From: Basidiobolus meristosporus CBS 931.73
Taxonomy: Eukaryota > Basidiobolomycota > Basidiobolomycetes > Basidiobolales > Basidiobolaceae
Assembly: GCA_002104905.1 (NCBI GenBank)
Contig: MCFE01000002.1
Span: forward strand, 62,001-126,000
DNA: 64,000 bases
Reading direction: 5' to 3'
Numbering within the stretch: position 1 is the stretch's first letter; every line of letters starts with the position of its first letter. The position numbers and the translations under genes are program-made. Shown here piece after piece: positions 34,874 to 47,100 of the stretch. The notes beneath the pieces were generated by a model. That model was not told the DNA's origin. It ran no database searches and saw only the letters and a program-made list of their open reading frames with translations.

Positions 34874-36088
34874 GCTGTTTAGAAAGCGACCACAGTATTT
34901 TCGAAAGAAGTGCGTTCCAGCAATATATATGCACCGCTAGAGCACACTTCATTTCGGATTCTGCCGGTTTTATGGCATTTCTATACCTGTCTACCGATGT
35001 CTCATAGAATAGAGATTAATTAGAACTGGTGGATGTGGAAGAGGAGCCATAAATGGTGATAATGTATCAATGTTACATATGTGAAATCTGCCTCAATTAG
35101 TGTTCAATATCGATCGAGTGTTTTCCTCTCTGCTTAAATATATTGGAGATATTACTAACACACGGGCATAGCGTATGTTTCCAAAACGAATATATAGAAA
35201 TGAATCACGCAAATCAACTGACACTTGTACCATTGAAGAGAACATCTTGTGCTACCCATCTGCATCGTCAAGCTTTCTGTGACCCCATGTGGAAATATGT
35301 ACTTCACCATTATCCTCACCAGTATCCGAGAAACATCAGAGGATTAACCTCAGCTCATGTGACCACTATATCATATATTAAAATTATCATCAGCCTCATC
35401 TCTATCATGAAGCCAGGAATTGTTTGCCGCAACCCTTGATGGAGATTCCTAATGTAGAACCAATAAACCCAGTACAATAAGCCCTGTACGAAAATACATG
35501 ATGATCCACTTGTGGTTAATGTTGACCTTTCATTTTTACTTCGCATTTGGCTTCCTGGACAACTAACTGCCATGTATTGTTAACATTACGGAAACTCCAG
35601 TGTTACAGCGATATATTTGTTTGCCATTTTGATTAAATTGATTATGCTGCATCTTTGATGTCATATACCCAAGCCAACAACTGTATCCAATATAGTAAGT
35701 GGGATATGTCCATTTGAGCTACTTCATGTACGCTTTGGATATAAGTTTCAGATACAACTAGCAAAATGCAGTTTTGAAGAATCCTTTTTCATTGGCGACT
35801 TATATAGTACTTTCACAAGACACAATCTTGTTCACTACCAGTAAGCAAGCATTATGGATCAGGTGGGGGAACGGTGAGCGCGCATCGCCCATTTCCTTGG
35901 ATGATAGAGGTGTGATAACCACCTGTAATTTACTATGTAGGTGGGGGCGGTTTCCCCATGACTAGTCATGCATACATTTGACGCTTCATAGTAATCATCG
36001 TTGGTGACCGAGAATGTTTATTTGCTTATTTATTGCACTTGGGTAGGATTTACGGAAAATGATGAGCAAAATCGATGTTTCGAGCACC
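34874..36088. other. Intergenic, no gene seen
   Basis: 1.2 kb between the SYG1 start and the 3' end of the chitin-binding gene. TATA-like ATATATAT at 34923-34930 probably serves SYG1. Short open frames here have no support. Confidence 0.5.
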
Positions 36089-36868
36089 TTAGTTAATAAA
36101 ATATAGGAAAGTTATCAGCATTAACAACGGGACTTTAGGCATTATGTTAGATGCTGAGTTGGCTGTATGGGTTGGAGTATGGTTGGCTGTTGCTTGGGAT
36201 ACAATTGATTGGACTCGGTTTTGTGATGAAGTCTGGTTGGGGTCTACCGTTTGGCTCGGAGCTACAGATTGATTTGGATTGCCTGTTTGACCGGGAGCTC
36301 CGGTTTGATTTGGATCAACAGTTTGAGTCGGGACTACCGATTGATTTGGATTTTGGGTTTGACCGGGTGCTAGGGTTTGGTTTGGATCTTGAGTTTGACC
36401 AGGGGCTATAGTTTGGTTTGGATCCGCGGTCGGTGTGCCATTTGGAACAACTCCCGGGGCAATAGCTGTCGATGCACCCGATTCTCCTGAACTTGCTGTG
36501 CTGATTGCATCGGCGCCATTATCAGTTGGTGAAGAATCTGGGTTGCCAGACTCCGTTGCGGATGAAGCCTCTGGGTTGCCGGACTCCGTTGCGGATGAAG
36601 AATCTGGGTTCCCGGAGTCTGTGGCTGACGAAGAATCAGTGGCAGATGGGCTTAGAGAGTCACTTGAGCCTGACTGTAAACCTGAACCATTTCTACATTG
36701 AGATTGACAATCGCTGATACAATGTGAATCGGTAACACCACAGTATCCCCATTTGGAGCAGCATTGCCCATCAGGGCATTGCTCCCCATTGTCACAGCGG
36801 CCACCTTGGCCTTGGACGTAGGCAATGGAAAAGAGGCTGGTAAGTATGACAAATGAAGAAAGTTTCAT
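36089..36868 (-). CDS. Secreted chitin-binding surface protein, probably GPI-anchored
   Basis: A single exon of 259 aa. The frame extends upstream to a further ATG, but the ATG at 36868 places a clean signal peptide first (MKLSSFVILTSLFSIAYVQG). A type-1 (hevein-like) chitin-binding domain follows at about residues 24-59, with its eight cysteines in RCDNGEQCPDGQCCSKWG..CGVTDSHC..DCQSQC. Next come a Ser/Thr/Glu-rich stretch with repeated SSATESGNPD units and a Pro/Thr/Asn/Gln stretch with repeated DPNQT-APGQT units, likely O-glycosylated. The C-terminus (VPLLMLITFLYFIN) is a hydrophobic tail of the GPI-signal type. It probably sits on the cell wall or plasma membrane. TATATAA at 36924-36930 is a good promoter match. 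Confidence 0.87.
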   Translation of the reverse strand: MKLSSFVILTSLFSIAYVQGQGGRCDNGEQCPDGQCCSKWGYCGVTDSHCISDCQSQCRNGSGLQSGSSDSLSPSATDSSSATDSGNPDSSSATESGNPEASSATESGNPDSSPTDNGADAISTASSGESGASTAIAPGVVPNGTPTADPNQTIAPGQTQDPNQTLAPGQTQNPNQSVVPTQTVDPNQTGAPGQTGNPNQSVAPSQTVDPNQTSSQNRVQSIVSQATANHTPTHTANSASNIMPKVPLLMLITFLYFIN

Positions 36869-37391
36869 GTTGTTGAAAGTACTATTCAGTTTGATGACTT
36901 TTTGGTTGGAGTAACACTGCCTTATATACATTTTCATACAGTCGCCTAAAGATTCGTTCCAAGGTGCGCAGCTACAAAGGACTACTACCTTACATTCAAA
37001 ACAGTGGAATGAAGATATACCGGGAAGTGCTGACTGTACAACTATTTAATCATTAGTATGTCTATTGTGATTTTTTATCTACAAGCATGACTTTGAAATT
37101 TATCCCGGTATGCATGCACGTCACCAAAACTAAATGGATTCAATCGATGGATTTCCATTCAATCCTCATTGGGTACGATCACAGGGTAATTGTCATGGCA
37201 GAGCTGAATCCACTCGCCAACTGCTTGATGAAAAACGGGCCATACTGATTGATCCACCTTGAAGATCTGTCATGATAAAACGTCATCAATTTACAAAATC
37301 TAACCACTTGTCTTGGCAATTATGTGGATTGAATCCATGTCATCGTAGGGGCCCTGTAATATGATGGTTGATTGGATTGAGAATGCAAAGC
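36869..37391. other. Intergenic with TATA box
   Basis: This 520-bp gap carries the promoter of the chitin-binding gene, including TATATAA at 36924-36930 on the minus strand, about 60 bp upstream of its ATG. No gene seen. Confidence 0.5.
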
Positions 37392-38271
37392 TCAATCCGA
37401 TCTCCTGACTTCAATCCTAAAAAATGGTCTATACCCATTACTATTGGTTGAATCGCTATCGTCATACCCCACGACTACCATATCGAACACTTCGCGACCA
37501 AACCAAGAGCGCGCTTTCAAGCCATAATATGGTTGGAGATTGAGCACCAAAGTTTTGAAGCTGTGCGGTAGGTATGGGTTGTAGATAAAATAAAATATGC
37601 ATATATCGGATTGAATGCGCTTATTTAATTTGCAAGACGATCTTGAATAGCATCTCGGATTAACACAACTCACATTACAAGCATGGTAGACATCTATGCT
37701 AGCACGACGATCTTGAAGATGCTTAGTATGGGCTAATACTAAAAGGGGGATATCCCTAGACATCTGCCTTTTCACAATTCCCAGCAAACCCTTGGTTGGA
37801 TTTTGCTGGCCTACATCTTCTCGAGCATCGCATTTGTGTGTTCGTATTATTTCTGAAAACGTTCTGGTGCGCGCACATCAGGTCCATCAACACGAGCATA
37901 TTTTAATATATTTACTTGATATACAGTGCCAAGGAGCTCGTTGGGTATGACCCTTATGCATTACTTGAATACATTGTTGTTTGGTACTAGGATTGCGACC
38001 ATCTTTGCATTACCAAGAGCTGTTTATGTCTAACTGCAAGATTCCAATGATATTTAGCCTGCTCATAATTTAACAAGCGATCATGCAAGCGAAATGGGGT
38101 CGTCCCTGAGGCTTCATTTCGATTCCTAGATGTTTCATAGGTTAATGATGCATATGTCGTGTCTGCTGTAGATATGACTCCACTATCGCGAGAATTAGTA
38201 TTTGCAAGAGACCCTTTATCTATTCGATATGACTCGATATTTGAACCACTTGCCAGTCGTCGTTCAATCAT
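37392..38271 (-). CDS. Hypothetical protein, three exons (unknown)
   Basis: The model (38271-38014, 37952-37916, 37852-37392; introns of 61 and 63 nt) gives 251 aa in continuous phase from an ATG. The N-terminus is Ser/Arg/Thr-rich and polar. The middle includes IIRTHKCDAREDVGQQNP and KRQMSRDIPLLVLAHTKHLQ, which is distantly reminiscent of the guanine-specificity region of Arf-like GTPases (LLVLANKQDL), but the P-loop and switch motifs are missing, so no function is claimed. The last exon has an unusual Cys- and Tyr-rich stretch that could hide another intron. It is probably a real gene, with uncertain boundaries. Confidence 0.4.
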
Positions 38272-39490
38272 AGTAAAGGTTTGGTGTACCTGTCAGGGTG
38301 GTCACGTGAAGAGGAGGTCGATAGTTACAGGTTGATCTGTGTTAGTAAGACGGATTGGATTAGAGAGGTTTACTTCGTAAAGGTGTATGGTGAAACTCTG
38401 GTGATGTGTATCTTGCAATTATACCGAAGGTTAGGGGAATTTTCAAATAACCATGGATGAAGTGTGCGCGGTTATATAGAGGCGGTAGGAGATGCAACAA
38501 TGGAATATCCATTTGCGATCATCCTGTCAAAATGGAGATTCCAAGCTCAACCAAAGAATACTATATGGATTCGTGAGAAACCCATAGTTGCCTCACATAA
38601 TGGTGAATCTAGGTTGCATGCAGCGCAACATCCATAATATCTTGCATAAGCTATTTTAAACTGCAGTAGGGTAGATTCCATACTGGCCAATTGTACTACA
38701 CCAATCTGGTGGCAAGTTTTAATTTAGATGTTGAGAAAGTGCCCATTTGAATGTTATTGAAGAAATTCACCAACAAAGGGGCACGCCTTTATGTGCTTCT
38801 ACGTTATTACTCTGACACAATTGGCCGGTGCTCCACAGGCATACCTGCATATAGATAGAAGCTTATACCATGATTAGGAATATCCACTCACTTCTCGGAC
38901 TTAGCCACATCTAGTAAGGCCATGAGACAAATAATCCTCATCCGCATAATGGGTTTATAAATAGATATAGATCCTATTTGAAAAAGAATGTAGATGACCT
39001 GAACGTAGCTTTAAAAGGAATGTGTACCTTTTCTTCCTTGGATTGGAGTGCCAAGCGACATATATTTCTACATCACTTAATAGTAAGTCCGACACACATG
39101 TCTGCAGGTGAATGAACCAGAGATGATATATGCAAGGGGAAGCGTTCCACGCTCATATGGCGGCCTCACACATGGTGACGACCCATAAACACTGCTCTTC
39201 CAGGAACTCTCGATTCTATTGATAAGCTCTAATTTAGCGAAAAACAGGGATGAAGCACATCTCAAAGGTTGGTTGTTTGACTAATACAGTACGCTCAATC
39301 CACATCACAAGTCCAAGACCCAATTCATCATTGTGCTCTCTGTTGCCAAGTTGTTTCCAATTATATCATGTAACAACAACCATGACATTCACGTTTATTT
39401 ATACAATTGAGGAAATGCAAATTCTGTTCTAAACTCCAAGCGAATAATGAATCACTTTTGTAATCAAAAAATATACCTTTGTTAATGCGA
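38272..39490. other. Intergenic, no gene seen
   Basis: 1.2 kb between the unknown three-exon gene and the 3' end of Twinkle. A TATATAA-like site lies near 38472 on the minus strand, about 200 bp upstream of the unknown gene. Nothing else recognised. Confidence 0.5.
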
Positions 39491-41911
39491 TTAGTTTCGA
39501 CGACCTCCACCATTTGACACCTGCGCATGGCGTTGTTTAAATGCTTCGAATTCATTCTCGGAGAGTTGCTGCATCTTTGTTGGTAACGGAGGCGTAAATA
39601 GGTGTTTGACAACTGATACTGCTAGCTACTCAACTTACTTTCATGGTGTTCTTGTTGAATCGGTAGGGAATGAGGCCGAGTGTTCCATCAAATCTAATTT
39701 AGAACCGTGAGACTGGGAAACGAGTACCAGTTGGTCAATAATATTCTCAAATTACCTATTCTTTTTGATGTCCAGGAATCGAATCATATCTACTCCAGGT
39801 TGCATAATAATCACATTATCAGCCTCCTGAGTGACTTTACCTGAGCCAAAAATGGAATTCAGCTCTAAAAACTCTCTATCGTCTTTTCTTGGGTGCACTA
39901 CCAGAGTAACGTGCACGTTGTTTTCGGTGGCGAATTTTCTAAACGTCGAGATGGCATTCTCCTGAATTTCCCATTTGTCGAAGCTTCTCCCTTGACCAGA
40001 GGTCATGAATTGTAGGTTATCAATAACCACATGCTGCACATCGTAGGCAAAAACAGCGTGTCGCATTGTTTCAACCACTTCCTGTACCTGTGTGCTTCCA
40101 TGGTATTTAAGATAATGCATTGGTAGTTGCTCAAATTGATTGGCCCAATCCGCAAATTGCTCTGGAGACTCACTCAGGTCCTGATTCGCAAATTGGCAAA
40201 GCATTTTTTTGACCAGACGTACGTTGGGGATTTCGAAACTGCCCCATAACGTGCTAACTCCCGAGGTGCAGAAGTCTAACGTGAGCTGACTCAAGAACGT
40301 GGTCTTTCCGATTCCTGTAGGCCCCGTAATCACTGTCAACTCTCCAGGGCGATGGCCTTTAAGGATAGAGTTCAAGGCGGGGAAATCTTTGGACTGAACA
40401 CCCCGAACTTGCGTTGGGTTCGAAATCTCTAAATGCACTGCGTCACGCAGAATACTGAAGTCTAGAATTTGTTCGTGGCCGAGTGGCTTTGACTTCTTCA
40501 GGATTTCTTCGAGGTTCTTGTTCAGCACCAATGCTTGACTAGCATTGATGGGGCCATCTAACTCGCCGCGGTTAAGTGTGTTGACTATAAGGCATCTATC
40601 GATTCCTAATTTGTCGGCGAACCTACGAGCAATATCTTGGCCCTGGATGTCATCATCGAACCAAAGATATATCTTCTGGAATCTATCCAACATTGGGAGG
40701 GTTTCCAATGGTAGTTGATAAAGTCCGTGAGGTAGTGAAATAGCGGGAATTCCTGTAGCTTGATAGGCAGCCATAGCATCGAATTCTCGTCCTGCGAGAA
40801 TGATTCTGTCCGACTCTGGATGGATCGTATGAAATCCGAACAATCCTGGTGCACCGCTTCTGTCTGGATCGAAAAAGCTCATCTTGGAGTCTGGCCAGGT
40901 ACTAGCCTTGACTCTCACAGTACGGTAATCAACCTCGACCTCACCACTGTCCGTGAGTCGAACTTGATTGTATGCAGTGCGCGGAAAACTTAAACATAGT
41001 TTGCAATTTTCCTCAGACTCGAAGCCGGTCTCTTGATTAGAAATGGTCTTTTTCCCAATTGGATAATAGCCTACTCCGACACCATAGTATTCCAAAGTTT
41101 CTGGCGAAATCCCCTTTTCTTCGGTACACCACTTGAGAATGTCGGGGAATTCCGACAACGGCTGAATCTCGATGTGTGGTTGCTTACTTTCGGTTTCTTG
41201 TGTAAGCAATTTTGCCTGATCGGAGTTTGCTTGGGTCAAAAGTTTGAAATCTTCCCAAGACCCTCTGGACAAACAAGAGGTACATCTGAAGTTTCCGGTA
41301 TCTGTCTTTAGCTGGGCAGTAAAGTTAAACTTGTACGGCTTACGGGGGCACTTTGGGCATTTCACGGCGACCTCGTTAGGAGTGTTAGACCGCTTGGCAT
41401 AATTATAGGTTCTCAGCAAGTATTCACGAATTTCTCGACTTTTATCTACGCTTGAAGTTTTTGCCTTACTCGTGCTTCCGTGGTGTTTTTTTACTAAATT
41501 TACATTCCCCTTGGCGATCTTCTCAGGCACAGCAGGGCTACTATGCATTGAGGTTCTGACACGAGAAACCGATAAACTTCTATACGTACCAAAGTGGTAC
41601 ACAGCTCTCTTTGGAGGCGACCATTTTCTGCTCGTAGTATCAACCAGTAGACTAAGTGAAGGGGACTCAACACTCCCGGTCAAATGCGAGAAAGACTTCG
41701 AAATAGGAAGGCGATTTCCCGCGGAATATCCAATACATCTCACAAAATTTGGATTCCGTAGAGCACCTTTACACTGTGTATACATAGATAAAGCAGAGTG
41801 GGTTAACGTGAATCTTGGCACTTGGCAAGAGGTAAAAATCGAACCCTTATTAACGCATTGAAGCCGCAGTAGAAATAATATACGAAAAAAAAATGATGGA
41901 TCTATCTGCAT
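39491..41911 (-). CDS. TWNK: Twinkle-type mitochondrial replicative helicase/primase
   Basis: Three exons (41911-39756, 39693-39639, 39574-39491; introns of 62 and 64 nt) encode 764 aa. After a basic N-terminus fit for mitochondrial import comes a zinc-finger-like CPKC...CTSC pair near residue 190, as in T7 gp4 primase. A TOPRIM-like region follows (GREFDAMAAYQ and YLWFDDDIQGQDIARRFADK). The RecA/DnaB-type helicase core has Walker A GPTGIGKTT near residue 530, the Walker B segment HVVIDNLQFMTSG and a late VVHPRKDD. The C-terminus contains KNRFDGTLGLIPYRF, typical of Twinkle. It unwinds mitochondrial DNA ahead of the polymerase; with the zinc finger and TOPRIM parts kept it may also prime. Translation could also begin at the ATG at 41785. 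Confidence 0.93.
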
Positions 41912-42396
41912 ACCCTTGAGAAATTCTGCGGTAACTAGGAAATCGCAATTGAATGTGTTTCACACATCCATAAGAATCCTCTTGGATTTCAGGACATATT
42001 GCTAGCCTTACCCTGGATGTATCTTGGAGGCACTACTGGGTTTATGAGATGATTCACTCACCCGTTCTTACTGTCGCAACAAAGTGGGTTGAAATATATG
42101 CCTTTATTTGATTCTATCATATTTGTTGAGGTGAAGTGCGGTAACCCTCGGCTTTGAGCTTTGATGTTGGCAGATAAGGACAAGGAATATACTTCAATGA
42201 CAAATGTAAACATATCTGCTTATAATTTATCAACGAATCAGTACAATGGTGGGAAAAGCGACAGTTTTGACGAAAGGGTGAATTGGAAAAGGGTATAATC
42301 CCCCGGAATACTTGAATTCTACAAAGCAGTAATTAGGAGAGTGAAGCAGGCTGGGAAAGCCTCACAATGGGAATAAGCGTTCTGGAAAATACAGTG
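41912..42396. other. Intergenic, no gene seen
   Basis: 485 bp between Twinkle's start and the stop of the Ser-rich gene. No coding potential or named site recognised. Confidence 0.5.
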
Positions 42397-44133
42397 TTAG
42401 ACGTTCATAGAAACAGTACGTTTACGGAAAAATTTCTTTGTACTACTCAAGATCCCCTTCTTCTCCCTGGTAGGGGAAAGGCTCCCTTGATCGGATAAGA
42501 TTGAAGATTCACTAGTTGTGGCCATGGCTTGGTCACTAGAGGCAGAGCGTCGTTTTGGTGAAGTAGAGCTATGTTGAAACAACCCGGTGGCACTTCGAGT
42601 AAGATTCCGTACAGGACGCTTCAGCGAACTTATCAGACCCTTTTTCTTCTTTTCAGAGGAACCTATGGATTCCGATATGGGGCTACGCTGAATGTCTAAG
42701 GATTTGCTGACTTTATGAGAGCTACGCCTCACACCAGCATCTGAAGTTAGTGATATAATACTGTTTTTGGTACTAGTCTGTGAGTTGTTCGAGAAGTTGC
42801 GTCGGTGAGGCTGTGGGGTTGTTGGGAGGCTGACTGACTTCAGACTACCATCAGTGTGGAAACTATTGCTACTTCGTGTAGGTGTTGTAGAACTGAAATC
42901 TTCATGGCCATCTAGTGATTCCTCCTTCGTTTCTTCGGCAATGGACGGGAGTTGATCTTTTGGCAACTCAATGGGGTAGCCATCATTGAAATCATCAGTG
43001 TGATATATATCAGATGCATTCTTGCTCTCTATTTCGGTCAAGGTTAGCTCTGTTGAATCACTCTCATCGGAAAGACTCATCTCCAACAACTCGGAAACCT
43101 CGATGCTATTCTTCCCCTTAGCTTCAATTACTGAACCAATTGGGGATTGACACAATAAGGGATCCAAATCTTGTTCGGAAGGCGAGGATGTATCTACATG
43201 TAATTGCCTCAACATCTCATTCACTCTGGGTAACGAAGTCTCCACCAATGATGCCTCTCCGTTGGTGTAGTCTGAGTCGTCCTTGTGGCATCCATCCACC
43301 ATTGCTGCACACTGAGACTCTTCCTTAGATTTGCTAATCTCGACAGTACATTTCGAACAATCTGCCGAATCGACTACTCTGCTGGGCTCGTGTGCATGGT
43401 CGGAAGCAATTGCTTCTTTGTCGATTTCTTCGTCAATCAGATTACCCATCTCTCGTTCATTTAGTAGCACATTCATATGTGGTACTTGGGAATGATCCAT
43501 ATTGATGTTAGATGACTTCGATAATGTGATTGTTGGCTGATCGAGCGGAGCATCTTCAGAATTATTTTCATCAGTAGCGGGAACAGAATTGCTTGTTGTG
43601 TCCCTGGCACCTGTTGAGGATGTATGCGTGGATTTTGGCAATTTACTTCTGTCCAGCCGCAAAATAAGAAAATCGTCCTCTTCTGAAGGGTTGTCCTCTC
43701 TCTCAATCAATAGACGATTTTCGGATAACTGTATAGGATCAATTTCTTGATCAGTTTGTAAGTAGAGTTTAACATGTGCTCCGTTACTCTCTTCCTGTTC
43801 AAGCAGCTCCTGGAAATCACGGGCAGATATTTCAGGAATATACGTATTGCTCGATATCCTGGTGAGCTTGACTACGTGACTTGATCTCTCACACTTACAT
43901 TGCTTTCGCTCCTGCTTGCATCGACACCAATGAGGCTTTTGTGTGATAAGATAACGGCCACTCTTAAGACTCAAGTAAAATGCACCCTCACGTATTAGTG
44001 TAGCATAGCGATGGATTTTGTGATGAATGAAATTGGTAGTATTCGCAGTGCCTAGTAGCCCGGCTCCAAACTTGACTCCTGTACTTTCTCCGCTGCCTGG
44101 GTAAGCAGTACCTTTTCGGAATCCGTTAAACAT
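42397..44133 (-). CDS. Hypothetical Ser-rich protein with paired basic C-terminal motifs
   Basis: A single uninterrupted exon of 578 aa, starting with a good ATG (MFNGFRKGTAYPGSG). Residues 1-150 look folded and carry a compact cysteine cluster, CRCKQERKQCKCER. The central 300 residues are acidic and Ser/Thr/Asp/Glu-rich, probably disordered. The C-terminal third is basic and Ser-rich and holds two similar short motifs, KKKGLISSLKRPVRNLT and, at the very end, EKKGILSSTKKFFRKRT, which might bind membranes or act as nuclear signals. I do not recognise the family. The length of the frame, together with structured composition changes, makes it a real gene. Confidence 0.75.
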   Translation of the reverse strand: MFNGFRKGTAYPGSGESTGVKFGAGLLGTANTTNFIHHKIHRYATLIREGAFYLSLKSGRYLITQKPHWCRCKQERKQCKCERSSHVVKLTRISSNTYIPEISARDFQELLEQEESNGAHVKLYLQTDQEIDPIQLSENRLLIEREDNPSEEDDFLILRLDRSKLPKSTHTSSTGARDTTSNSVPATDENNSEDAPLDQPTITLSKSSNINMDHSQVPHMNVLLNEREMGNLIDEEIDKEAIASDHAHEPSRVVDSADCSKCTVEISKSKEESQCAAMVDGCHKDDSDYTNGEASLVETSLPRVNEMLRQLHVDTSSPSEQDLDPLLCQSPIGSVIEAKGKNSIEVSELLEMSLSDESDSTELTLTEIESKNASDIYHTDDFNDGYPIELPKDQLPSIAEETKEESLDGHEDFSSTTPTRSSNSFHTDGSLKSVSLPTTPQPHRRNFSNNSQTSTKNSIISLTSDAGVRRSSHKVSKSLDIQRSPISESIGSSEKKKKGLISSLKRPVRNLTRSATGLFQHSSTSPKRRSASSDQAMATTSESSILSDQGSLSPTREKKGILSSTKKFFRKRTVSMNV

Positions 44134-47100
44134 TATGTAAGAGCGGTCAGTTTGGGCTTAAAGAAAACTAAGCCTTGGAAATCGCAGGCAGTAACTGGAA
44201 GTAATTCAGAACTGACGGAAAATGGCGTTTGGAGGTTGTTAGGAATCAGCGATTACAAGCTAGAGGGATGCTTTACTAAAATCGAAAACGCCCTAGTAGG
44301 TATTGGTAAATATACAGCTCGGTAGCTCGCTCTCCAAGAAAATGACTTCAGCAATTAGCCCAATTCCTTTTAACCTATAATGATACCTATTGAAGAATTG
44401 TGGAGAGCTGTAAAACCATTGGCAAGAAAGTCTTTAAAAATACAATCAAAGTCTTTAAATAATTCAAGGGTCACGGCCTTCCCACCGACTTTGAGTGTGA
44501 AACGGGGAGGGAAGAGTAAATGGGCAATTAAGAGAAAAGGAGCCAACAGGTGAGAGGAAAAGGGGGGACAAATGGATAATTATTATATGATTCAAAAGAT
44601 AAGCAGGTTCTGTACAGTTGAAGATTCACACCTGTGTTATCCAAGTGATGTTGTACCCTAGAATCAACTTTGTGGAGCGTGCGCAAATGAAATGTGTGGG
44701 AAACAGATTAATTTGGTAATAGGTTTAATTGAAGCACTCCGATGTAGAAAAAATGTTTTTCTTTTCACAAATGATCAATCCCTTTCTTGGAACTAAATTG
44801 TCACAAGCTTCAGCAAAACATCACTCTACAAGAGTTTCAAATGAAATGGGTAACCGGCATCTTGGTTATAAGCGAACCTATCACTCGGAGGTTTTCTTTA
44901 CTCGCCAACAGTGAGGTACTCTTGGGAAAAGGCCTACGCATACACATGGTGCATCTAAACTTACATCAGTCAGCACGAGTATTACTTTCAATGCCTACTT
45001 TCTGTTTTCGGAATTCTCCTTTATGTGGCCAACTCGTCATCGGCTGTGTGCAGGACATCTATAGATCATTGGTAGGCGACGATGAGGCCATGTTGTCGAA
45101 ATTATCAATCATTAGCTCGTGAATACTTGCCAAACTTGCATCATTTGGTGATTGAGCATTTCCAATGAAATTATTTTCACGTATTCCTGGGGGTTCCCCT
45201 CAATTGCAACCTTGTACCCCTACAACAAAATCCGCCGTTTATGCTGTATATCTTCTGACCCAACCAGCAAGTTCGATTGGGCGTGCACCTGTGTCTTTTT
45301 ACAGCACATTTTTATAGACTGCAAACTCCAAGGATAATGGTCGAATTTTATGTTTTTGATGTTGTTGCAGCACATGACCAATGTAAAAACAACAATCCCA
45401 TTATATCATAATGGCATGTAGGTATATATAAGCGCCCTCAAGTGATGGTCAGTGTGATGGCTGTAGGATGATTTTGGAGCTACCAGTATGACTTGCAAAG
45501 ATAACTGTGAAGATAAATCACGAACGGTAGGGGTGTATGTATTTACAGGACTTCACTCCTGTAGTCAAGTTGTTCTCTAACAGGACCACAGAAGTTCTAT
45601 TTCTCCAGCATCTGTATTCAATTCAACCGAAATAGACGCTTCAGTTAAGTACAAGCTTGCTTTAGTGTTTTTCTTCTAGGAATATCAGAGCGAGTCTTTT
45701 GCCAGTTTGGCCTACAAAGATCGAGTGCAAGCCTTTACAGGGTTTGATAAATCAGCTGAGCTCGGGCAAAAGAAATTAGTTGGAATTGGTGGATGAGATG
45801 GTTTCCATCCTGTCATAAAGTGTATTTTTGAAGCCTATATCAAACTACTACACGGAATAGTGAATCGTTTGAAATTAACTTGGTAGATTAATTAGTATTG
45901 ATAAATCGGTGACCCAGTGTTATGAGAACTTGATAAATAAAGCCATCATTGAATTTATCAGAGCAATATAATGATACGATGTTAATAAAAATTGGCAACA
46001 GAAAAACATCTGCCTGAGCAATTGAATATTCAATATCCCATTTCAATAAAACCAATATGAATTGGACTACTATTGTACAAAATGCATTCTGTTAAAAGTG
46101 GCTTGGCGACTCGACCTGTGACTTGTTGCAAATCCCATTATTGTTTCTTGGATGCATTGATGTCTGAAATGCGTATATTCCTACACCTACTCCTTGCTTC
46201 TTTACTTGATATGCTAGAATCAGGCTCGCCACGTACTTGATGCACATATCTGAAACTGGCCAACACGTTCTATTTGGGTTAAATATTTGGTATGCATTGG
46301 CTGTTGACGGATTTGTAGTGAAATATACAAGAATTGGACACGCACAGTTGGAGTTTCTTTTCTGAAAAGGAAACCATCTGTCGTCATGACTAGTACTTTG
46401 AATTCACAGTAGTGCAAATTCTAAAGGAGTGGGAAAAAACCCCTTTTTTAGAGTGATTCTCTGAGAATTTTAGAGATGATAGTGAGAACTACGGTGGCAT
46501 CAACTATTACCTCGATATCATTGGCTAGAATGGGATTATCTTTTGATCATTCAATGCCTTGCAATTCTAAATTGTCTAGGCAATGTGTATCAACCTTGTA
46601 TTGGAGTCGAGTACCTAGTGTCATCGAAGTAATAACGTAGCAAACCCATGGAATCTTCACCGATACCTTTCACTCAAAACACGCATTTATCAACACTACA
46701 ACAATACGAAGGACACAACCAAACCAAGTCAAGAGCATAACAATAAAAATAATGATAATGGTATGCTTGCTACAAAGTTCATGCGTAGCTGCCTGCCGGG
46801 TTTGAGAATCTAGTAACAAGTCACAAACCATCTAAGCTCGACCATCGCATTCAGGTCTGTCAGCCGAAATAGAAATATCAAGCAAAAATCAGAGTCCCAT
46901 CGACCCTGGAGTAGGCCTTTTTTGCATTTTTTTAGTCAGAATTAATTGGGCAATGCACTCAGTGATTGTTCTGGACAGTCTTACTTCTCCACAGCAGGAA
47001 CGGTGCAGGTTAATACTCGGGGTTTTTGTCAAAAATCACCCGTGGCAAAGCTTCCTTATTTTCAGTCATTAACCTAACCACACAAGCCATATACCGACGA

